A model generated the notes under the pieces. It was not told the DNA's origin. It saw nothing but the letters and a program-made list of their open reading frames with translations, and did no database searches. A program made the translations under genes and the position numbers. From assembly GCF_008831285.2 (NCBI RefSeq), contig NC_045144.1, positions 15,115,858 through 15,179,857 of the forward strand: 64,000 nt of DNA, read 5' to 3'. Positions 1 through 12,839 of this stretch are shown here, piece by piece. The number at the start of each line of letters is the position of its first letter. The first letter of the stretch is position 1. Origin of the DNA: Nymphaea colorata (lineage: Eukaryota > Streptophyta > Magnoliopsida > Nymphaeales > Nymphaeaceae).

Positions 1-79
1 AGGATTATAATGTTGACAGAGGGAATATATATTAAGGAAATGAACATCATGAAGACATCAAGGTCAATAAAGCTTTTAC

Positions 80-2051
80 TTGGATTTTCTGTTGTCAGAA
101 CAGCAGTCCCTCCAAAGTTACAGCTGCTATCAACTGGGTTTTTCTGATAATAATTATTGAAAGCATATGAAGCATGATCTTGGAGTGTGTTAGGATTATA
201 ACAGCTTCCCCCCTGCTGAATAGCTGAACAATCTGCACCACCGTAGCCACAGGCATAGTCCAGAGCAACTTGCAAGGCTTTCTGTGATGCTGATGGACTG
301 GCAATGCACCACTTCAGGCTACCTGAGGTTGTGGGCGAGAAGCTCGTGGGTGTGGTAGTGGGGGTTGTTGAAGGCGATATGAATGGCGTTGTTGTGGTGG
401 GAGTGGTATCATGAGATATAACAACCAATTGACGTCTCTTCTCCATGGAATTGAGTTCATTCTGGATGTTTCTTGCGCCTGGAGGAACTAAGTAATTAGC
501 ATCTGAGCCAGATTTCCTCGAGGTTGATCGACTAAGAGAAGAGATCTCTACACAGAACCGGATTAGTTGGTAAACTGACTTTGTCAATTACTCTCCACAT
601 TATGTAGCACAAAATTTGTAGTTTTGATATTGATTCAGAAAAAGATAACAGCACCACAGAAGAAAGTGGAGCAATCATCAATATACATGAAAGGCTTGGT
701 TGTTTACATAAACAAATTAGCTTTGTCGACAAAAACATTACATATTGAAGTGCTTCTAAAGCTTTCTTCAGAAACACTAGCTTGAAATGGTGGATGTTGT
801 CAATGGAAAAAAGATATCATTCTTAACATATTTGCACCATAAATGCATGGGTGACAATTTCATCATCTACAAAAGGAAAACAGAGCATCCGAATTTGACA
901 AATAAACACCAATAATGCATAAGGGACAACTTGATCATTTTCCAAAATGGACTTTTACTGTGGTTAATATTTCTACAGGCAATGAAGCTCAAGGATTACC
1001 ACAAGAAACTGACACTCTCTACCATAGCAAATTAATAATCTTAATATGATATCAGCAACGAAAATGTGGATTTCATGTGAACAATTGAATTACAACTTAA
1101 TAATCGTTTTCCATTTTTCATGTTGTGTACTATAGCACAGAAAGTTGCGACATAATGCTCCATAAACAAAGAAAAAAACAGGGAGGAAACAGCAGAAAAA
1201 GTAGACCTCATGGAAAAGAAGAGAATAAACTCAAGTTGGACTGAAGGTTATGTAGAAGTGACAAATGAATATTATCAGTTTCCCGTTGGATACACAAAAA
1301 ATGTGAACTTCATAGTGATATCAACATCATACTTCGTAGTGATCAATTCAATGTCATAAACATTAGGTAGCAACGCAGACTTTCCACTTTCATTTCGTTA
1401 GCCGTCAAATTGCATACAATAAATCATTCTTACTTACCATTTCACTATCGTTTTATAAAAGTTCAGTGAAACAAAACATATGAGACAGGGAGCTCTGAAA
1501 CACCACTTGAGCGCACTTTTTGTACATTCTTAAACTAATTCAACTCAAGGTTGGAGAAACAGGGAAGATCTGCTCACACCATTCTTGCAGATCTTGCTGT
1601 CGCGATATCACGGTCAAGGAGAGTTTGATTACTTGTACAACTGTAAAAGCATTACAAAGATACTCTGGAAGTATTGAAATTGTCAGACAAAAGTGGTATC
1701 ACCAAAAACAGCAGGTACTTTGAATATATAACGCGTCTATCGGTAACATGTTGGCATCTGAGAAGGATTATCCGTAGCAGATGAGATAAACAGGCAACAC
1801 CGACTGTATAAATCAAACTACAACTCAATGACAGCGCCAACAAGGTAAAACAAATAAAAAGATCAGATGGAGAGAGAGGTATACAGATAGATGTTGCCAT
1901 CATGAACAGGCTGAGGTGACACGCTAATATAATGAGAGATCACTAGCCATACTCAGAAGAAACGATGTTGGCACATCTTACCTGAACCAAAAGCATCTCT
2001 TTGGATCAAGAAGAGTAGGAAGATAAAGCAACATGCAGCCCTTGAGCCCAT
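80..2051 (-). CDS. X8/CBM43 domain protein (callose-binding type), 5' part; gene continues off the left edge
   Basis: Two coding exons are visible. Exon 1 (2051-1982) starts with ATG and encodes [20 protein letters not shown], a secretory signal peptide, ending at a GTAAGA donor. Exon 2 (547-80) starts after a TAG acceptor with a CTAAT branch-point-like motif upstream; its phase fits exon 1 and it ends at a GTAAAA donor. Exon 2 encodes a Pro/Thr/Ser-rich linker followed by an X8 domain ([45 protein letters not shown]). Five of the six Cys expected in X8 are present; the sixth would lie in the next exon, left of the window. In the family, X8 proteins bind beta-1,3-glucan (callose) at the wall or plasmodesmata and are often GPI-anchored; the anchor signal would be off the window. 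No glycosyl hydrolase domain is seen in this part. An extra small exon inside the 1.4-kb intron cannot be excluded. Confidence 0.83.
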
Positions 2052-2101
2052 CTCTGCAACTCTTGCCTTCTCAGCTACTGCAGACAGCAAAGCCTGCTAG
2101 A

Positions 2102-2110
2102 CTATTTAAA
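2102..2110 (-). promoter_or_regulatory. Possible TATA box of the X8 gene
   Basis: On the minus strand this reads TTTAAATAG, about 50 bases upstream of the ATG at 2051, a plausible distance for a TATA element with a short leader. A (GA)n microsatellite lies further upstream at about 2167-2188. The motif is short and the call is inference. Confidence 0.35.
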
Positions 2111-3717
2111 CCATCTGAAAGGAACCACATGAACTTCAGATGACCGTCCATTTTTAGTCATTTTTAAGAGAGAGAGAGAGAGAGAGAGTAAATTGGTAAA
2201 GTTTGTTTTGGGATTAGCCGTTTGGGGATAAGCAGCTGAGGGAGACAAACAACGTCGGAAGCAGCAGAAAAAGTTGAGAAGCCTGGAGTGAAGAGAAAGG
2301 AAACAAAAAAGATAGCCACAATAAAATAATAGCTTAGAAATGTTTGTCTAGTCACGCTGGATTCCGCAACTGGATGCCATTCTCTCTCTCTTTTTCCAGC
2401 TTTTCCATCCTTTTCTTTTCTTTTGATTTTAATCTTTCTTTTCGTTGTCGACTACGTCTACAAAAGTTAAAAGGAAGAAAGGATCACACTGCAGATGTTG
2501 CTTTAGCATTTTCTACCGAGTCAGATCGGTAGAAATCTGATGGTCCTCTCAACAGACCAATAAGGCTGAGATGACACGTTTCACTTTAGAGAGAGATAGG
2601 GAGATTCCAATGACTAGATGCTCTCTCAGCAAATTGAGTTAAATTTGACTAATAAATTTTGAGTTACTTCCATGGCACAATTTGAACAGAAAAAATGTAA
2701 ACATGAAAAAGAAATGTTAATCGTTTGCTGTGTGTTACAGAAAGGATGCTTCTTGTTTATCTTGATGAACAGTTTTCTAGAAAAGCCACCTAATGGCAGA
2801 CGTTTGGTAACTACGTTCAACTACTTTTAAACGCATTCCTAACACCCATCTAACGTATAAAATAACAATTTGTTCAATCTTCTTGCACCACCAACAACAA
2901 CAACCATCATCCAATCATCACGCCTGAAAAGATTTAATAACGAACAAGAGCATTTTCATCACTTTGACTGGACAAAGCTCGATCGATTGAACGAATTTAG
3001 GACGAGGGCCTGCCCCTCTGCAGGGTTGCAGCAGAGAGATTGAATGATTTCAACAATAAGCTTGACTTGCATAAAACAGAAGGCTAAATTTTTTAGTTAA
3101 AGGAAAAAAGTTAAGATAACGTATAGTGGCTTTCCGCCAAGGATCTCAGCTTTTGGTAGTGGCTTTCTTTTAGTGGTCGCCGAAATTTAGATGTTTCCCG
3201 ACTCGCAGCTCAGACTTGGTGAATTTTTTGAGGAAAGTTTTCACCGATGAGCCGCCCCTTCATCATAATTCTAGATATGGGTCTTATATTTCCATGTTCT
3301 GATATAAGCTCACCTTTTCTGAAACATAAACTTATCAAATAAAAGTTTGTAGTAGCCATTAGCTTAGAACTCTAGCTAAATTACCGGTTAGAGCGAGAAA
3401 ATTGATAACGTTATATTCTTTTTTTAGGTGCTTGTTGGAACGTGTAACCTAACTGGGACGCCAGTTTGGCTTGACTATCCGGCGGTTTGGCTTGACCGCG
3501 GACTCCAGTTGCACCATGCAGCCACCATAAAAATGCTTATAATAAGAACAATAACGTTTAGGCTTCCCTAGCTACTTGATAAACGTAAGATATACTAAAA
3601 TATTAGCAAATCAACCGAACCTCATAGCAACGAAGTAAATGGTTCAATTCCTGGTCAACTGGATAAATGGAAATTAAATAGGATAAGATGCACGCGAAGC
3701 ACTTAAAAATGTCAAGA

Positions 3718-4088
3718 ACTTGACATGGGTACGTATGATAGGCTCACTGTCTATACCGTAGTATGGCGACACAAAAGTATGAAGGTACAGTTCGGTATGG
3801 TTGTATTTTAGAACTTAAACATGTATACTTTCAACTTAATTTCTCATTTGATTTTGATCTTTCTCTTATTTTATTTTCTTTCCATCAATATCCTATATTT
3901 TAATTTTCTCTTTTTTTTTTTATTTTGAGAATTCTTGTGGATTATTATATATAGAATGTATATATTTACATATACATTTTGTCGTATCGCGCACTCAAAT
4001 TTTTTAAAATCATCATTAACCTACAATAGCTTCCCTGAACTTATACTCGAACGCATACTCATACTCATGTGATACTCATGTGACTTAG
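3718..4088. mobile_element. Diverged MITE of the CTAWGTCAC-ended family (family D)
   Basis: The left end reads TTGACATGGGTACG and the right end, on the minus strand, reads CTAAGTCACATGAGTA. The interior is very AT-rich. The right end matches those of the repeats at 15840-16063 and 55903-56730. No target-site duplication is clear, so the boundaries are approximate. Confidence 0.45.
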
Positions 4089-5039
4089 CTAGCTGAAATC
4101 CAACTTTGGCATTGTCTAGGGACCCAAGCATGACAAACTTTCTGCAATGTTTGCATTGTTCGAAAGTGCTAATGCTGCCAACGGGTTGCATCGCATGGGT
4201 TACCCATGCAACTTCATCATCAAAATCCATAATTGAAGGCCACCTTAAATATGTAGAAGTTGACAATGTCACTTTTTGATATGGCATAAAGAACATGCGT
4301 ATGTTGGCAAAAAGAGAAAATTCTACTCTTTGAAGCCAACATTACTTGCTGTATCAGTATGGGGAGATTACTTTTCCACTTTAATATAAGGATCCCAAGC
4401 ACGGCCTTATTTTGCAATCTCATAAACATACCTGCATGAACTGTTTGATAGAATACTCAGTAGTGGGTGATCACCATCCAAAGCCTTGGAGTGATCATTT
4501 TCTTACGCCACTTCACGTACAAAATAAAGAAGAAAACGAGGGACTTTTTTCTCTGATTGACTGAGAAGATACAACCTTTCACACACTATTGAGAAGAAGG
4601 GATGCACAAAGGGGAGGATGGAATGGGTTTAGGTCATTAAGTGTTTCTACGTTTGGATCTTAATAAGCAGAAAAAGATTGGATGATGTTGGAATTCATTA
4701 TCTTGGTTGGACTTCAACACAAGAACGTTGATGTTTGAGAGGACTTGAAGGGGATCTAAAATTAGTGTATAAATTAACCTTACAAAACCTTGCTAGATTG
4801 CTTTTTGTTCAAATTCTTCCTCCGGCGCTTGATTTCCTGAATCTAGTACTTGGACATTCAACTATGCCAGTGGCTTTTCCAAATAAAATAGGAGCTTTGA
4901 GAAGTTTAGTCAAAATCTAAGCCACATAAGTACTTCAGTGAGGTCATTGGGTACTTTTTAGCTCGAAGCTGATTGAAACTAGTTAATTTTACTTGATTTA
5001 ATTTTATCTAACTCAGTTTTCATTCTGTTTTTTAGAGTT

Positions 5040-5143
5040 ATTGTTCATTACATATAATGTTTTATTTATATCATTTGATTATTTAAATGTTGCTTTTATT
5101 TTGACTTTTTTGTGTTATTTTGCACACACATATACACACACAC

Positions 5144-5182
<39 letters not shown>

Positions 5183-5252
5183 GTCTCATCATGCCATGTC
5201 TATGCCCATATCTCTAGCCATACCCTAATCATACACATACCCATGTGAATTA
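5040..5252. mobile_element. Diverged repeat of family D with internal (AT)n
   Basis: AT-rich body with an (AT)n tract at 5145-5179, then a run of degenerate TACCC/TGCCC motifs ending in CATACCCATGTGAATTAGG. This is the same layout as 15840-16063. The left boundary is a guess. Confidence 0.4.
5145..5179. repeat. (AT)n microsatellite
   Basis: Uninterrupted alternating AT for about 35 bases, next to an imperfect (CA)n stretch. Confidence 0.9.
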
Positions 5253-7155
5253 GGTAGAAATTCTAAATAGGGTTTACAGCAAATTCTTAAAACTTGTTGG
5301 AACCCAAAACTCCATAAAAACCACTTTCATTGGAATCTAGCTTTTGCAATTTTTGCAGCTCCCTGTAACTTTCAAAAACGCATCTACTGAGGTTGACTCC
5401 TTTGAATAATTGATCAGTTGATTATTTATAGGTAGGTTATTCATCGAGTAATAAACCTTTTCTTGTACGAAACTATATGTTGAGACGTATCACAGATCAT
5501 CTACCCCATCCTCCAGTTAGCATGAATCTCCACTCTATATTTTTCCTCCTCCTTTAATTTAGTGAATAATGAGCTAACCCCACCGCAAGTTGATCTTGAG
5601 AAATCCTGGTTCTGTTCACCTAAGTCCTAACATCATCCTTCTGCTTAATCCATAATAGAGTGTGAATTAGTTAGCCCTTTCGTTGTTGATATTGATCAAT
5701 CTTTTCTATTGGTGGCTCATTGCTAGCTTTGATCTTGGATCTAAACCAAGTTAAAGAACTTCAGGTTCGAGGAGATATGGAATAAAAAAAATACGCTACA
5801 AACACCAGAAGCGATGATGGTGCATAAGCAGTTTAAGAACGAATGCAATCATGTGTTCGCCATTCCAACCCTTTGAAGCTAGTTGAACTTCAATGGCGCC
5901 TGATACTGGTTTGGACAAGGTTACAGCCTCACTTTTTATGGTCAACAAAACCATCACCTCTTTTGATGTCTCTATTTCTCCATCTTTTCCTCTTATAGGA
6001 ATCTTCACATCCTTGCCAAGTAACCCTTTTAATCTCTTCGACTGCAAGGTACTTTTAGTTTCATTGACTGCAATGTTATTTTCTTTTCGAAAAGCTATAC
6101 TTTAAGGGCTCATTTGTTAAATAGAACAGTTTGTAACTGTTTTATAAATCCACTCAAAAAAGTTGAGGCAGAAAACATTTTTAAGGTATTTCATGAATTT
6201 GCCCCAAATTCATAAAACATTTACGTACTATTCCATTTGCCAAATGAACACTAAGGGCCCGTTTGAATAGCATGAACTAAATACCCCCGCATCAAATGTT
6301 CGGTATTTAATACTGGGTACATTTTTATGGAAGTTTTCTACCACCTTCCATACGCATGCCTTATTTTGTTTGATGGATTGGAATTTTTGTTCCATGTATT
6401 TTAGTTCCATGTCTGTTTATGACGGAACTAGAATACCACCTCAACTGGAAATAGATGTAGTAAGGGGAAGGAGATGAGGTCTAACGGTCAAAAAGTTTAT
6501 TCTAGCATTAAAGTTTCATATCTCTCTCTAAACTCCCGACACTAAAGTTGTGTGTCTTTTTCATATAGAACTTCTCAAAAAATTGAACTAAAGTTTCACA
6601 TCTACTGTACAGTTCCACCTATTCAAACAAGCCCACAGAGTTCATTTCATCAAATTGCAACAAGCAGTGTAATAAAGTACCGCATCTTTAACAACAAAGA
6701 TTTTCCAGCTTAAGTTGAGACAGGTTGCATTTTCATTTGGAAATTCACGGAAAAAACTGCCAGCCTCCAAACACCTTCAAATTGGAGGCTTGGCAAATGC
6801 AAACTTCTTTTTAGGCGAAAGAGATGGTGAAGACGGAGCTGAATTTTGCTCGACATATCTTAGCGTGAATAAGGGGCGGTGTCTAGCTTCTTAGCAGATT
6901 ATAACACCAAACTGCATCCAAGAGTTCCCCACAAATCGAACATTCAAGTTCACCGGACGAAAGTGAAGAGAAAACCTTTGGGATTGCAGTCCAGAGGATA
7001 AGGATATGAAGAAAACAAATTATTCTTGACAAGTAATTGCGTGGATGTTATCACAACATGGAGATGGAGATGCCCGGGGGCGTCAAGTCATCCACAAAAG
7101 CAAATTTGGAAGGACTACAACATCACACTACCGTTCCCTCATCCATCTCTGTTAG

Positions 7156-7687
7156 TAGGGTTGTTCAACAAGTCGGGCTAACTCTAAATCAGCTTAAACT
7201 CGCTCAATAAACTCGACACATTTATTAAACGAGTCAAGTTTGAGTTAAGAAATGACATTAATAACCTAAACAGGTCAAGATTCAGTGAAGTGGGCTTGGT
7301 TTGGTTAAACTCGGTTGAGCTTGAAAAAAGAAAGTATATAAAATGTGTCTTATAAATTATTAGAAAAAAGTATATTGCTCAAATAGGTGTGCACAGTATG
7401 TAGGAGGTTTCATGTTTAAATCTATGCTGCCTCTTATTTTAAAGAAAATATCCTTTTAACGAAATGCTTAGCTTGGCACGAGCCAATCTTTGGCTCAAAC
7501 TTAATCGAGCCGAGTTGCAGTTATAAGAGCTGGAGTTGAGTTTGAGCTAATAAAATCGACTTCAGCTCGAGTCTGAGCCGAGTTCGAATTTCTTTCAAAA
7601 CAGTCAAGCTGAGTTCGAGTTTCTTTCGAGACACTCGAGCCAAGTTCGCTCTGGCTCAATTCGACTCGAACTTGCTCATGAACAACA
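7156..7687. mobile_element. Non-autonomous hAT element with perfect 8-bp TSD
   Basis: Starts TAGGGTTGTTCAACAAG and ends, read on the minus strand, TGTTGTTCATGAGCAAG, so the two ends are imperfect inverted repeats. Directly outside them TCTGTTAG occurs at 7148-7155 and again at 7688-7695, a perfect 8-bp target-site duplication as made by hAT transposases. The 532-bp interior has no transposase ORF; it is rich in GAGCC/CTCGA-type motifs on the right side. Confidence 0.82.
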
Positions 7688-7824
7688 TCTGTTAGGAAGC
7701 CTTGCAATTAAATTAAGTTATCATTTTCATGTATTGGGACAACATCATTTCCACGCTTAGAAAATTCCCACTCCCAAAAACTGTTTAGAAGCTTCTTTTG
7801 ATTTTCACGTTCTACTACCCCAAG

Positions 7825-8252
7825 CAGGGAGGCCAACGGTTCATTTTCGACCTTATTCAAATCGGATGTACCACTAACTGTATCTACTATTTTAGATATT
7901 CACATATTCGGATTCAAATATGAACAAAGAATAGTCATATCCAAATCTGAAATCTGATTTCACAATCTAAATTCAATTTTTATATTCATAAATGAATCCA
8001 AATCAGAATTTTGAACTGAATTTTGCCAGTCTTCAAAATGTAAGAACATTAGATATACGATATTTATTAAATGCTACATCTGATCCTAATCAAATCAGAT
8101 ATTTATATATATCCAAAATTGAATCTAAATATGACAGGATGTCATTTTTTAAATCCGAATCTAATCTGATTTCTTAATAGGATATTACGTTTTCTTTCCT
8201 CAAAATGATTTGGTCAGATAATTGATCCAAATCGGATATATTAATATCCCTA
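7825..8252. mobile_element. hAT-like MITE, family A, copy 1
   Basis: Left end CAGGGAGGCCAAC, right end ATATCCCTA. The interior is AT-rich and shares long stretches (GATATTCACATATTCGGAT, ATTTGAAC, TTTCAAAATGTAAG) with the copies at 38960-39331 (opposite orientation) and 56863-57303. No clean TSD is seen. Confidence 0.65.
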
Positions 8253-9792
8253 CCCTACCCATGTAAAAAGAAAATTGGAGGCATGACACCCATTACTATT
8301 ATCTTTGAATGCAGTGAAGCAAAGGCAAGTATTTGCGTCGTCAATAAATATCAATGCATGACATTTGCCCAAATATGGTTTTCAGTACAGATTTTCATTA
8401 TCCAATCCCCCATCTTTGGTGCTATGTTTTGATAAGAATTAGCGCTGCAATCAGATTTTCATTATCCAACCTATGACACCTTGTTCGTGGGCAGTGCCTT
8501 AAAGTGTTCTCATCAACTGGCGGTTCAATCGACTATCGTAGCCATTGGGCAGTGCTGGAAAGATCAACCTCCATACTGGTTTTGAAAGACTCAACTGTAA
8601 ATGTCAATTTGCAGAGTGATATAGACAGGTAGGAGTATATCTACACCAGTTTGCCTTTTTGGGGGAAAAAGAAAAGGCACTTGACTAGTCAATAGTAGTC
8701 AAGAGGCCCAAAAAAGCCTACAGCTACATGTGCTTAGTTCACAAATTCACAGAGCTAACGCTATCTAGTGTCTAAGCGGAGTTTTTTATCCCGTTTTGAA
8801 GAACATCTGGTGGAGGGGTGGGGGTTGCAAGTGCAGGCTCCCTACCATTATTGCCAGAAAAATAATTACTTACACCTAAAAATATAGATCTCTTAGGTAA
8901 AGGATGATAAAAAGATGACAAGATTCAGAGATCCATGGTCAGTACACTTTCAACCAGGTCAAAGAAACCCTCAACAGAATCCCAAGTTTCATGTTATAAC
9001 TCCATTTTCTAGCATGAAGACCTTTAATTTCCGCTAAAAAAAAAAAGCCACTCCAGATACAGTTTTCCAGGGGTTAAAATCCTCCGACCATCCGGATTTC
9101 TGTTTAAACACAACCATTTGATGCATTGTATTGGGCAGACATGATTGAACACAGTGCCCAATTCAATGCATCAGACAGTGTTGTTGTGAGAGGCCGAGAG
9201 ATTTCTCCATCCAACAGTTTTTCGTACATTTTTATATACAAGACAAGTCAAGGACTATGACGAACCCCACATGTTAAGATAATCCACGAAGTTCTACGCA
9301 TTTTCTTCTGACCATGGCCAACTTAACATAAGTAACAAAAACTCGATTGACAGATTCTGCTAGTAAATACATCAGAGCAGGCTTCTGTTTATCTGTACAT
9401 TTGGATGCTATTCTACCATTCTTTACACCATCCTCTTCATTCACATGTTCTTTAGGCCACACAATTTTTTGATGCATCCATTGATTTCAAAAGTGGACAC
9501 ACCATATGACATCATCACATAATCGACTTGCTATATACAAAATATTAACAGCTTTGGACAGGACTGATGAACCATAAACCTTCAAGGCTATTTCAACCCC
9601 TTTACCTTTCCCATTCTTTTCACGAACACGGACCTTCACCAGACCTCCTCACAAAATAGCCGAGTTTTGCATCCATGTGACAAGGATGGGAGTTCACGTT
9701 GTTTTCTGACACAGTTCCTGGATTAACTTGTTGATTACTAAAGCCAGATGATATTACCCAAAAGAGCTTACCAGGAAACAAGCAAATAGAAT
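8253..9792. other. Intergenic and 3' flank of the MEI2-like gene
   Basis: No gene can be supported. The right part (about 9200-9792) is probably 3' UTR or a terminal exon of the minus-strand MEI2-like gene. One possible alternative last exon follows an AATCCAG acceptor near 9720. Confidence 0.5.
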
Positions 9793-12700
9793 CTACCGCC
9801 CCACCTGATCTCCAGCCTCAGAGCCTTCAGAGTGAAAGACGATAGGACGGCAGCGCTTGTCTTCATTCATTAGGCTTGAATTCTGGAAATGAGTGATGAG
9901 AGCAGCTTTACCCTGTATACGAGCATATGCCAGTGAAGCCACCTTCTCACTGTTAAATTTCTCCCACTTCTTTCCGTTGAAGGCCTGTCCAGCACAAAAT
10001 CGGCTGTTACTTAATAGCAGGTAAGCAAATTAGTGCTTTTGATTCAAATTAATGTTCGGTCAGAAGGATTAGTAAAATTTCATCAGTGTCTAAAAACTCA
10101 ATCGCATGTCAAACTTTCATGCAATAGTTATAGACTAGGGGATTGAACCTTAAATAGGAATTGCTGCAATAGCAATCTTGGACAAAGTACTATCAAGATG
10201 GTTGTTTCAGAGATAGCAGATACAAGAAAGAGTACGCCAACATGGAAAAGGTAAGTGAGACCCACTTTCGTGTGCTTTTGCTTCAAAATATGGCTCTACA
10301 CCGCCTCGTAGAACAGGGTTGCACATTCAGGATTTTGGCAATTCCCATTCTCCAAATGCGTAAGTCCCCTCCAACTGACAGCTTCTATGAGGGTCCTCAG
10401 TTTAGCAACACCAAGAAATTTGGCAAAAAAAAAAAAGAAAGAAAGAAAAGCAGCAAACCGGTTTCCATATTTGTGATTTCCCATTCTATCAAATGGTCCA
10501 AAGGCTTAAAATTAGCTGTTTTTATTGTTGTTTTAGCACCACCAGCTAAGAAGCTGATCATTCATCTACACCTATTTTTTCACCTCTATATAGGGGGATT
10601 TTCCCAACAAATTCTATAACTTATACTATGATCTCCAGACTAGAAGAGCGAACTGTATGCCCTCAGAAGAACCAGCTGAAGGTATAATTTGATTTGAATT
10701 TGGAATTCAGACACAGAAGTCACTAGCCATAGAAGAACCTCCGAAATCTCAATTATAAAGCATCAGAATTTTGTTCATTTTAATACTACAAACTCTTTTG
10801 CTTTTACTAAATCCAGCCAAGAATACAGGCACTTCCAGGTCAAATGGAGCTCTTTTTGAATTGGAAGGTTCTTCTCAAGTCCACTGTCCACATAATTTTT
10901 TAAAACGAAGCTGTCAACTACAAACTCAATTAACTCAGATCCATGTGCAAGGCCGGGTCGCAGATGATGTGCTACTATCCAAATAACTGTCAACCAGCAA
11001 AGGTTTATACAACTTATACAAACCTCAGAGAAAGGAATCACGTGGGAAGGAGACACCATGTTTATGAAAGCATAACCCACGTTGCATTTGTTCTGCACAT
11101 ATAAAAGGAAACATCAGGAAAATCCACATATTTTGTCCTTACATATAGTACATGTGAGAAAAGAAAAGTACCTTGAAGTCTATGGGCAAGTAAAAAAAGT
11201 CATATGTGCCCCCATGATTTTCATCAATGGTTGCAAGCAGCATTTTGGACGTGTACCTGAAATTCATATTGCAAACAAGTTAAATTGACAGACAATGAAT
11301 TCTCAGAAATTCAAGTTCCATAAATTTCTCAAAACCAAATCATCATACTTATTAGGGATGTTCTTTATCATGAGTGTTGTTCTGGTATCTTCACCACTGG
11401 CTATTTTGTCCAAGTCAAGTTGATACTGCTTTTTGTTGTCCATCTGGGTTACATCATTCTCAACTCGTTGACTTCTTACACGATTAGCCATTACCTCAAA
11501 ACGCCCAGGGAAGGGAATACCCCCATGTACCAAATTCCCTAATCTATGTGATGGATAAACTGGTAAGCTTGGTGAGCCAATTCCGGCCATCACATTTTTC
11601 AAAATACCAACTTCAGAGTCCACAGTGGTTCTATTGCCAATATTTATCATGTAACCACCTTCAGTACGATTCATACCCACATCTCCAAAAGAAAGAGCAC
11701 CCATATAAGCTGTTTCAGGGGAGCTGGGGAAGAAACCTTGGTGCCTCTCAAAGGGGGTACCAGATGGAGCAGAACCAAAATGATATTGATTATGGTTTGA
11801 TGAACTCATCAAGGAGGTCTGACGATTTGCATAAGAATAACCATGTGGTTGATTGTTGAAAAGAAATGGATAACCAAGTGCAGAAGCAGAAGAGAATGAG
11901 GAACTGGTATGCTCAGAATAAAGAGTTGGACTCCCCCAGAGAAACTGAGGTCCACTTAATGTACTAACATCTGATGCAGAAGACGAACTTTGACCAAGGG
12001 TTATTTTACCAGCACCCTGCCCCAGATTTGGCATCATTTGACTACTATTCTCTGGGAAGGAACGAGAATGAGAAAAACCAGCATTATTAATGGATTTGTT
12101 TAAGAATGCCTGCTCTGCAGAGCTGCTCCTGCTTTGATCTTTACCAATAGGCGCAATCTTCACAGAAGTGGACACAAGAGATGGTAAAATAGATGCTAAT
12201 CCGGGTAGACTGTTGCTACCAATGGGACTAGTGGTTCTCAAACTTGGAGATGGGCTAAAACCATGAAATGAACTATTTTCTCTGGGGCTGCACTGTGCCC
12301 AATTGCCTGCCATAAACAGTTTATTCTGCTTCAGATTGCACATTTCAAAAGCAAAGTAAACAAAAGAAGCAAATTTCTTGGCAAAAGAAGAATATCTCAG
12401 AAGTTAGCAAGCACCAGAAGAAGAGCTCCCGATCGGAGAACCCACTTGGACTCGATAGTTTCTACCTTCATCCTGGTCCAGGTCCTGGCTCAATTGCTGC
12501 ATGAAGCTGAAACAGACATTATTAGATCCAAATAACTTGAGTTGAGTTCCTGACAGCAAAACTAGAAAACTTCCCACAGTTTGTCATGTACTGGAAAGCA
12601 AATACATAGCTTCGCCGAGTATTGCATCTGCAAGAAGTTTGCACTTTCAAAAGAAACCAAGTGTTAACCATAGGCGGAGGCTAAGCTCTACGACTTTTAT

Positions 12701-12797
12701 CAAAACCTAACAAATCATGAGACCTCTTCTGCTCAACGACTTTTGAACCCAAAACTACTATTTTGTCCCTCTAGTGAAGGAGGCTCTCAGAACTTAC

Positions 12798-12839
<42 letters not shown>

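Larger units (their letters stand above)
2111..7147. other. Intergenic, no supportable gene
   Basis: Only short ORFs with no recognisable domain are present. The stretch holds two AT-rich repeat copies with GTACCC-type ends (3718-4088 and about 5040-5252), an (AT)n tract, and otherwise unassigned AT-rich sequence. An ORF pair at 5796-6105 has no family resemblance that I can name. Confidence 0.6.

Noticed and set aside
95-304. 69-codon minus-strand ORF
   Set aside because: It is a shifted-frame shadow of the X8-domain exon, which reads in another frame with the conserved Cys pattern.
5796-6105. Overlapping ORFs on both strands (about 83 and 70 codons)
   Set aside because: No domain, no splice context and mutual overlap; most likely chance.
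10242-10619. 125-codon plus-strand ORF
   Set aside because: Lies in the intron between the last two MEI2-like coding exons, is partly low-complexity (A-rich), and has no domain.
11548-11859. 103-codon plus-strand ORF
   Set aside because: Antisense shadow of the large MEI2-like exon.
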